DNA from: a virus
DNA: 64,000 nucleotides
Reading direction: 5' to 3' (one strand)
IMG/VR virus record: IMGVR_UViG_3300021471_000001
Location: 1-64,000 of that record
Shown here: piece by piece, positions 59,767 through 64,000 of the stretch
How the letters are laid out: every line of letters starts with the position of its first letter
Position numbering within the stretch: position 1 is the first letter of the stretch
The notes under the pieces: model-generated
Databases searched by the model: none
What the model saw: only the letters and a program-made list of their open reading frames with translations
Told to the model about the DNA's origin: nothing
Program-made: the position numbers and the translations under genes

Positions 59767-59964
59767 CTAATAAACGAGGGCGTCTTTCTTTTCCGAATAG
59801 ACGCACTCACAGGTTGGAATTTGGTGGTATGCAGTGTGGCTTTCGCCAGCATCTGCATACCACCAGTCAATTATAATGTCCTGGTCGTCTACGACAGGGT
59901 AGACGCCTAGGATAGGAAAATTTATGCTGGAAAGGGGCTTCCCCAAAAATTTTTCTAATTTCAT
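59767..59964 (-). CDS. Island ORF 3, unknown protein of 65 aa
   Basis: It starts after AAAGAGGTATAAGAT, a leader shared with island ORF 4. The protein contains PILGVYPVVDDQDIIIDWWY ADAGESHTAYHQ. Its coding DNA holds a perfect 12-bp inverted repeat (GGTGGTATGCAG 59823-59834; CTGCATACCACC 59853-59864) enclosing a smaller TGGC/GCCA hairpin. Not recognised. Confidence 0.5.
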   Translation of the reverse strand: MKLEKFLGKPLSSINFPILGVYPVVDDQDIIIDWWYADAGESHTAYHQIPTCECVYSEKKDALVY

Positions 59965-59998
59965 ATCTTATACCTCTTTTTTTTTAATTTTTTTGGTA

Positions 59999-60077
59999 GG
60001 GGCAAAGAGCCCCAAATCCCTCATAGGGACGATGTAAAACCCCTTTCCGCTTAGGTAGGATAGCGGGAAGAGGTTTT
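59999..60077 (-). other. Structured element D of the repeated island
   Basis: The main stem is AAAACCCCTTTCCGCT (60036-60051) with AGCGGGAAGAGGTTTT (60062-60077), loop with AGGTAGGA. The constant ATCCCTCATAGGGACGAT is at 60016-60033. A GGGGC/GCCCC hairpin (59999-60013) takes the place of the variable third stem. It precedes island ORF 3. Confidence 0.7.
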
Positions 60078-60092
60078 GGGCGGTATGAAAGG

Positions 60093-60335
60093 CTATATGA
60101 TTATGTCCTCTGCAAAACTGTGGGCTTTATTTAGCCAGTAATATTTTTTGTGACTTCGATTGGAAGCCCAAAAATGGTATTGATTAAACAGTTGTTGGAG
60201 TTGGTCTAGTTTATTTTTTAATTCTAATTCTTCTGGAGGCAGTTCTGGTGGCGGGGATGATGTAGCGGCAATTTTGTCTCGACCTACCCATAGGGTAGTT
60301 TGAATATATTTTTCTTTATTTTCAATCTTTTTCAT
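60093..60335 (-). CDS. Island ORF 4, unknown protein of 80 aa
   Basis: It shares its ribosome-site leader (AAAGAGGTATAAGAT) with island ORF 3. The protein has a Lys-rich start, a Pro-rich middle (SSPPPELPPEELEL) and a helical end (LDQLQQLFNQYHFWASNRSH). It is the first island ORF after the terminator at 60393-60440. Not recognised. Confidence 0.5.
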   Translation of the reverse strand: MKKIENKEKYIQTTLWVGRDKIAATSSPPPELPPEELELKNKLDQLQQLFNQYHFWASNRSHKKYYWLNKAHSFAEDIII

Positions 60336-60367
60336 ATCTTATACCTCTTTTTTTTTAAATATTTTGT

Positions 60368-60440
60368 GGGGACAAAGCCCCAAAGGATTGGAAACAAAAA
60401 AAACCCAGTCACCCGTTTCTTCTGTTTCGGTGCTGGGGTT
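60368..60440 (-). terminator. Terminator at the upstream border of the island
   Basis: On the minus strand an imperfect stem built from AACCCCAG/CTGGGTT with inner ACCG/CGGGT is followed directly by eight T residues (60393-60440), a good rho-independent terminator. A small GGGG/CCCC hairpin (60368-60381) follows, like the one in element D. It would stop transcripts coming from the fibre and holin genes, so the island probably has its own transcription start. Confidence 0.7.
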
Positions 60441-60534
60441 TGGGGAAGAATTTTTTTTGTAATTTTTTTCTATCGTTTCCATGCCATATAATATTGCAAT
60501 ATATATACCACCACGCCATATTTTTTACCTATTT

Positions 60535-60806
60535 TTTACACAAATCGTACAAACAACATAAACATAACAATTTACATAAACACAAAAAATTAAAAAGCAA
60601 AATGCAAGTATGCCAACTTTACAAAAATTTGTCTAAATATTTTACATAATTCAACCACATTTTTTACACAATTTTAATCGAAATGCATTCATATATCGTT
60701 CCAAATAGCAAAAGCACCGTGTCTAAAATCTTTACATATACACAAAAAATATGTCTATTATTTTTACATAAAAATGCACAGCAAATTGTCGTTATTATCT
60801 TTTACA
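60535..60806 (+). repeat. AT-rich spacer with eight TTTACA direct repeats
   Basis: The gap between the terminator and gene 60932-61135 has no convincing gene. TTTACA occurs at 60535, 60571, 60618, 60651, 60663, 60731, 60773 and 60801, all in the same direction and often continuing as TTTACACA or TTTACATA. The right half of the iterons at 50688-51055 is also TTTACACAAGT. The repeats may bind the initiator or another protein. Confidence 0.5.
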
Positions 60807-60852
60807 CATTTTATAGAAGAATCTCCAAAATGCAATGTAGAAAAGGATAAGC

Positions 60853-60898
60853 AAAGTGTAAGTAATAGATACATATATGTAATCACCACTTACACTTT
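60853..60898 (-). other. Hairpin after the last fibre-operon gene
   Basis: AAAGTGTAAGT (60853-60863) pairs perfectly with ACTTACACTTT (60888-60898). On the minus strand it follows the stop of 60932-61135 by about 30 bases. There is no T-tract, so it may be a processing or stabilising stem. Confidence 0.45.
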
Positions 60899-60931
60899 TG
60901 AAAAGAGTAGGAGTAGTATTATGTTTTAAAA

Positions 60932-61135
60932 CTATGCAGTATCTTCAATCTTTAATGAAACAACATCTCCAATCTTTTCGCCAAATGTTTTCACTTTATC
61001 TGTATCAGGTAAGGGATATTGTATAACAGAACCACTATCTAAAGCAATTTCTACATAGTTTACTGATTCTGGAATACCTTCTATCTCATATCCTACAGTC
61101 ATAATTGTTCCTGTAGTTTCATATAAAATAGCCAT
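60932..61135 (-). CDS. Small protein downstream of the fibre gene, 67 aa
   Basis: MAILYETTGTIMTVGYEIEG... is a strand-rich protein ending VVSLKIEDTA, with a GAGGTG site. It follows the probable fibre gene, where small fibre chaperones or attachment proteins are common. Not recognised. Confidence 0.5.
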   Translation of the reverse strand: MAILYETTGTIMTVGYEIEGIPESVNYVEIALDSGSVIQYPLPDTDKVKTFGEKIGDVVSLKIEDTA

Positions 61136-61151
61136 AGAAACACCTCATAAT

Positions 61152-62309
61152 TTAATATCTTTCAAAAAAGCCAATGTGAGTCAATTTAACATTGGCATTT
61201 GCAGAGCAATACATAAACTTGAAAAGCAAATTGGAAGAAGCTATATACTCTGACTCGTTTCTACGTAGTGTTGATCCACCAGTAAGGGTAATCGGACATA
61301 CTATTGCAGTAGTTCTAGTAGAATATAACAAGGCCTGATACATAGTAGAAGTAGGTGGCATATAACCATAAAATGGTATTGGCGTTATTCCAGCACTAAA
61401 AGGTGTACTATTGAACTGTATTTGCCCACTATGACATATAAACGAGCTTCCATAATCTATTTGTGTGTGTGTGAAACGATAAATTGTACCAACCCCGTCT
61501 ACAAAGATAGCTCCAGACATGAGTTTATAGTAGTTGCTGTAAAGTGTCTGTCCGTCTCGTTTTGCAACCCAGGGTTTGAAATAGTCTCTTTGTACGATAA
61601 CTCCACCAACTGAGGTTAAATTTGTACCGTAGAACGATATATTGTCAAGCTTAACCATCAACTGCGTGTCTGACAATATTTCTTGTACAACACCTGTGTT
61701 GTATTGTGAACTTGAACGCCAACATAAAACCTTTGCACCTACTGTGAATAAGTATGGAAGTGGAGATGTAAGAGTAAATGTAGCAGTACCGCCCTTATTC
61801 CCACCAGATACGGCACTGTAATTACCTTTAGGCTGTCTCATTAACCCAAAGCCAACTAGTGGTTTATTATCAATCGTTATTTCTGGTATATTTAAGCTAT
61901 CTTGTTCCGTATTTCCAGCATTAGCAAAAGCCCATAAGAAGTAGTAGCTGTTATTTACTAATCCAAGCCCATCAACAATACCACAGGTTTTATTTTCGTT
62001 GTCAATCCCTTTTGTAGTAATATCAACTGTCCAGTCGTTAGGTTCTTCATACACCTTGCCATCAATCAACACACGAATTACTTTGTCATAGCTTAAATCA
62101 TTTTGTTCGGTCGACACATTTTCGTTTTCACCAAAGCTCATTTCTGGTAACTTAGGCGATCTTCCCTCTACTGGTTTGGCAAAAAGCTTAAAGCTATTGC
62201 CATCTATGTACTCTAAACCGAATGTAGAGAAAACCTTCCCTTCATATACTCCACTAGAAAAGGCTTTATTGATTCTTTGATTTAAATAAACTTCCTTATT
62301 TGCCTCCAC
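61152..62309 (-). CDS. Probable tail fibre / receptor-binding protein (GTG start)
   Basis: GTG 62309 follows AAGAGG. The 385-residue protein is beta-rich and aromatic, with SGGNKGGTATFTLTSPLPYL F and MPPTSTMYQALLYSTRTTAI VCPITLTGG, and ends NVKLTHIGFFERY. Low helix content, many Thr/Ser/Tyr/Gly and its position beside the holin and lipoprotein genes support a distal fibre or adhesin. It overlaps the membrane-anchored gene by 14 bases. No enzymatic motif. Confidence 0.55.
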   Translation of the reverse strand: MEANKEVYLNQRINKAFSSGVYEGKVFSTFGLEYIDGNSFKLFAKPVEGRSPKLPEMSFGENENVSTEQNDLSYDKVIRVLIDGKVYEEPNDWTVDITTKGIDNENKTCGIVDGLGLVNNSYYFLWAFANAGNTEQDSLNIPEITIDNKPLVGFGLMRQPKGNYSAVSGGNKGGTATFTLTSPLPYLFTVGAKVLCWRSSSQYNTGVVQEILSDTQLMVKLDNISFYGTNLTSVGGVIVQRDYFKPWVAKRDGQTLYSNYYKLMSGAIFVDGVGTIYRFTHTQIDYGSSFICHSGQIQFNSTPFSAGITPIPFYGYMPPTSTMYQALLYSTRTTAIVCPITLTGGSTLRRNESEYIASSNLLFKFMYCSANANVKLTHIGFFERY

Positions 62310-62568
62310 TATAATACCTCTTACGATCTAATACTTTATCTTTTATCTCTTCTACAGGTTTAAATACGTAATTAATATATTCAATTTGCTTTCCCAATTC
62401 AGTCGAATACATTATCAATTCTTGTATAATCTTTTGAGTTCTTAAAACATATAATCTTTGAATTTTCATATTGAACTTATGCCTGTTCAGTTCTTTCTTT
62501 ACACTTGCCACTTCAAACATCATCCAAATCAGAAAAGCATAGTTAAGTAATATCAAGAATAATTTCAT
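62296..62568 (-). CDS. Membrane-anchored helical protein, 90 aa
   Basis: An N-terminal hydrophobic segment (LFLILLNYAFLIWMMFEV) is followed by a long charged helix (ASVKKELNRHKFNMKIQRLY). This is the layout of an inner-membrane spanin (Rz type): one anchor and a periplasmic coil. It lies after the holin-like gene and near a lipoprotein gene, the usual set for lysis of a diderm host. The spanin role is an inference. Confidence 0.5.
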   Translation of the reverse strand: MKLFLILLNYAFLIWMMFEVASVKKELNRHKFNMKIQRLYVLRTQKIIQELIMYSTELGKQIEYINYVFKPVEEIKDKVLDRKRYYSGGK

Positions 62569-62593
62569 TTATTACATTCCTTTTTGCAATAGT

Positions 62594-62675
62594 TATCTGT
62601 GTAAATACTTTATAGAATAGTAAAAAATCAACCGAGAGGAGAAAAAACCTATTCTAATAAAGCATTACACAGATA
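62594..62675 (-). other. Long nested hairpin between holin-like and spanin-like genes
   Basis: TATCTGTGTAA (62594-62604) pairs with TTACACAGATA (62665-62675). Inside, CTTTATAGAATAG pairs with CTATTCTAATAAAG with one bulge. GCAATAG and CTATTGC extend the fold outward. It may be a processing site, a weak terminator or a regulatory fold in the lysis region. Confidence 0.5.
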
Positions 62676-62701
62676 GACACCTAAGAATATCTATTGCACT
62701 T

Positions 62702-62893
62702 TTATTTGTCTTCTGCGATCTTCTTAGTCTTAGTATCATTGTAAACTAGACCGACCGCAATAAGTATGTTTCCTACCATAGTAGCTATTTGCATAAAAGA
62801 TGCTTCTTCTATTGGTACATCAGTAAATGTTTTTACAACACTTATTACTGCCCAAATTACTGCTACTATTGCTAGATATCTTGTATACTTCAT
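62702..62893 (-). CDS. Holin-like protein, 63 aa
   Basis: The start is ATG 62893 (MKYTRYLAIVAVIWAVISVV) after a perfect AGGAGGT; a longer frame lacks a site. Two hydrophobic segments (AIVAVIWAVISVVKTF and IATMVGNILIAVGLVY) are joined by an acidic turn and end in a charged tail (NDTKTKKIAEDK), resembling phi LC3-type holins. Holins make pores that let the wall-degrading enzyme out. Confidence 0.65.
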   Translation of the reverse strand: MKYTRYLAIVAVIWAVISVVKTFTDVPIEEASFMQIATMVGNILIAVGLVYNDTKTKKIAEDK

Positions 62894-62965
62894 CTTTTTT
62901 ACCTCCTGTAAAAAGAATTGATGTAATATAGGATGAAAAATGTATTTTTTTAACATATCCCCTTC

Positions 62966-63988
62966 CTATTCGTCATCATCACCCTCTTCTTCATCATCTT
63001 CATCCTCATCATCCTCTAAGTCGTCTATTTTAGCTTTGTACTCTTTGTTTTGCTTTTTCAGTTCTTTGTTTTGTTCTTTTAAGTTTGTTAATTCGAGTTC
63101 TAGGTTAATAAGTAATTGGTTCATGTTCTTCAAAGCATTGTTTAGCTGTTCGTTTTCGAGTTTTGCAATCTCAAAGCTTTCTTGGTCTACTTCTTTTTTT
63201 AATTCTTCTTTTTTTGCTTTTAGTCTTTCGATTTCGTCTTGTAATGCTTTGACTTCTTTTTCTGATATTTCTTTTCGGTCTTGTAATGCCTTCGTAATTT
63301 CATTGTCAGCTTTCATTATGTCATCTTTTAGTACTTCAATTACTTTCTTGAAAGCTTTTTCATCAATTGTAACATATAATTCGTCTTTCTTTTCCTTCTT
63401 TGACACAGGAATTACAGAGAATTCTTTTTTTACTTTTTTGAGTTTATCTTTTGTGATTGGTGGAAAACCATATTTGATAATGTCTTCCATTTGTTGATAC
63501 GGTTCAGGTTCCCACCCACCGTGTGTTTTCCAAAGCTCATAGAGTTCGTTCTGCTCTTCATACTTTTTTAAAACTTCTACATCAGCGTTTGGAATACTAT
63601 CTATGCTACCTATAAAGCTCTCACCACCTACTTCACCCTCAATCTTAAGTATGCTGTCATCTACTTTTTTCTTATCTACCTTTATAGTTTTCTTTTTTCT
63701 TATTCGTTTTTTCTTTACTATAGGCTTTCTAGTAGCTTTTTTATTCTCTCTGTAAGGAAGAGGTTTATATTCCATCTCTTCAATCTTTTTGTTTATGTTC
63801 TCAATGTTTATTCTATTATCATTAACACTTGTTTGTAAGCCCTCAATGTCGTTTTGATTAATATCAACCCCACCTGAAAGCTTTTTTACAGTGTCATTGA
63901 GATTATTCAATTGCTCTTTTTCTTCACTGGAATTATTACAAGTGAAAATCAATAATGTTAAGAATAATGTAATTATTAGGTACTTCAT
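62966..63988 (-). CDS. Coiled-coil lipoprotein, 340 aa
   Basis: The signal MKYLIITLFLTLLIFTC ends in a lipobox-like sequence, so Cys17 may be lipidated. The mature protein has an N-terminal coiled coil (LNNLNDTVKKLSGGVDINQN), a basic linker, and a long C-terminal coiled coil (LKAKKEELKKEVDQESFEIA). It ends in a very acidic tail (DDEDEDDEEEGDDDE). It lies upstream of the holin-like gene and may be an outer-membrane spanin-like partner or a surface protein. GGGGGT precedes its start. Confidence 0.65.
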   Translation of the reverse strand: MKYLIITLFLTLLIFTCNNSSEEKEQLNNLNDTVKKLSGGVDINQNDIEGLQTSVNDNRINIENINKKIEEMEYKPLPYRENKKATRKPIVKKKRIRKKKTIKVDKKKVDDSILKIEGEVGGESFIGSIDSIPNADVEVLKKYEEQNELYELWKTHGGWEPEPYQQMEDIIKYGFPPITKDKLKKVKKEFSVIPVSKKEKKDELYVTIDEKAFKKVIEVLKDDIMKADNEITKALQDRKEISEKEVKALQDEIERLKAKKEELKKEVDQESFEIAKLENEQLNNALKNMNQLLINLELELTNLKEQNKELKKQNKEYKAKIDDLEDDEDEDDEEEGDDDE

Positions 63989-64000
63989 AAGTTACCCCCT

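Noticed and set aside
58437-60077. The repeats might be a CRISPR array
   Set aside because: Units are separated by 130-510 bases that contain ORFs, the stems are not constant in sequence, and there are no short regular spacers.
62894-62956. N-terminal extension of the holin-like protein
   Set aside because: The perfect AGGAGGT lies just before ATG 62893, and the upstream in-frame start has no site.
62940-63497. Plus-strand Ser/Phe-rich ORF opposite the lipoprotein gene
   Set aside because: Shadow of the Glu/Lys-rich coiled coil; no ribosome site.
1-64000. Integrase, attachment site or lysogeny module
   Set aside because: No tyrosine or serine recombinase motif was seen. The AntA and XRE proteins alone do not show a temperate life style.
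1-64000. tRNA genes
   Set aside because: No T-arm-like GGTTCGAATCC sequences with matching acceptor stems were noticed by eye; a covariance search was not possible.

Overview
The window is a large piece, probably most of the genome, of an AT-rich tailed bacteriophage. Nearly every gene lies on the minus strand, so transcription runs from high to low coordinates. The only convincing plus-strand gene is 26900-27529. It has terminase, portal, scaffold, major capsid, one tail-tube-like protein, a frameshifted tail chaperone pair and a tape measure of about 2,677 residues. No sheath gene is visible, which points to a long-tailed siphovirus. Shine-Dalgarno sites (AGGAGG-like) are strong throughout. 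Two proteins carry lipoprotein signals and two look like heptosyltransferase-type glycosyltransferases, which suggests, but does not prove, a low-GC bacterium with an outer membrane. No integrase, DNA polymerase, replicative helicase or tRNA gene was recognised.

Reading in the direction of transcription, 64000-60930 holds a coiled-coil lipoprotein, a holin-like protein, a membrane-anchored helical protein and a probable fibre. Then comes an AT-rich stretch with eight TTTACA repeats and a terminator. The stretch 60440-58430 is an odd, GC-richer island. It has four orphan ORFs separated by repeated structured elements whose stems differ in sequence but keep pairing around a constant loop. From 58320 to 51300 lie early genes: a KH-domain protein, an early lipoprotein, a likely single-strand annealing protein with an SSB, small regulators and a DUF5131 protein. 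The initiator gene 49908-51311 carries five palindromic iterons and is probably the origin. It is followed by a small duplicated gene family, a DnaC-like loader and an AntA-type regulator.

The most remarkable region is 46416-41862. It is one tightly overlapping operon coding for Csf1, a Cas11-like small subunit, Csf2 and Csf3, the gene set of a type IV-B CRISPR-Cas complex. It continues with a glycosyltransferase-like protein, a DPPW methyltransferase and a CysH-like PP-loop enzyme. A second PP-loop enzyme lies at 38534-39310. No CRISPR array, Cas1/Cas2, Cas6 or DinG-like helicase is visible.

From 36850 downward comes the virion program: a hairpin-rich spacer, a good promoter at 36575-36603, a ParB-like protein, head proteins, HNH, small and large terminase, a ThyX-like protein and class II ribonucleotide reductase. 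Portal, scaffold and capsid follow, then head-tail connectors. A block of three glycosyltransferases and two methyltransferases (22016-17140) interrupts the structural genes. Tail tube, chaperones, tape measure, an M23 peptidase, a second AntA protein, a beta-helix tail protein and a further tail protein complete the series. The left and right ends would join sensibly on a circular map.

All functions are inferred by reading the sequence. No database search was run.
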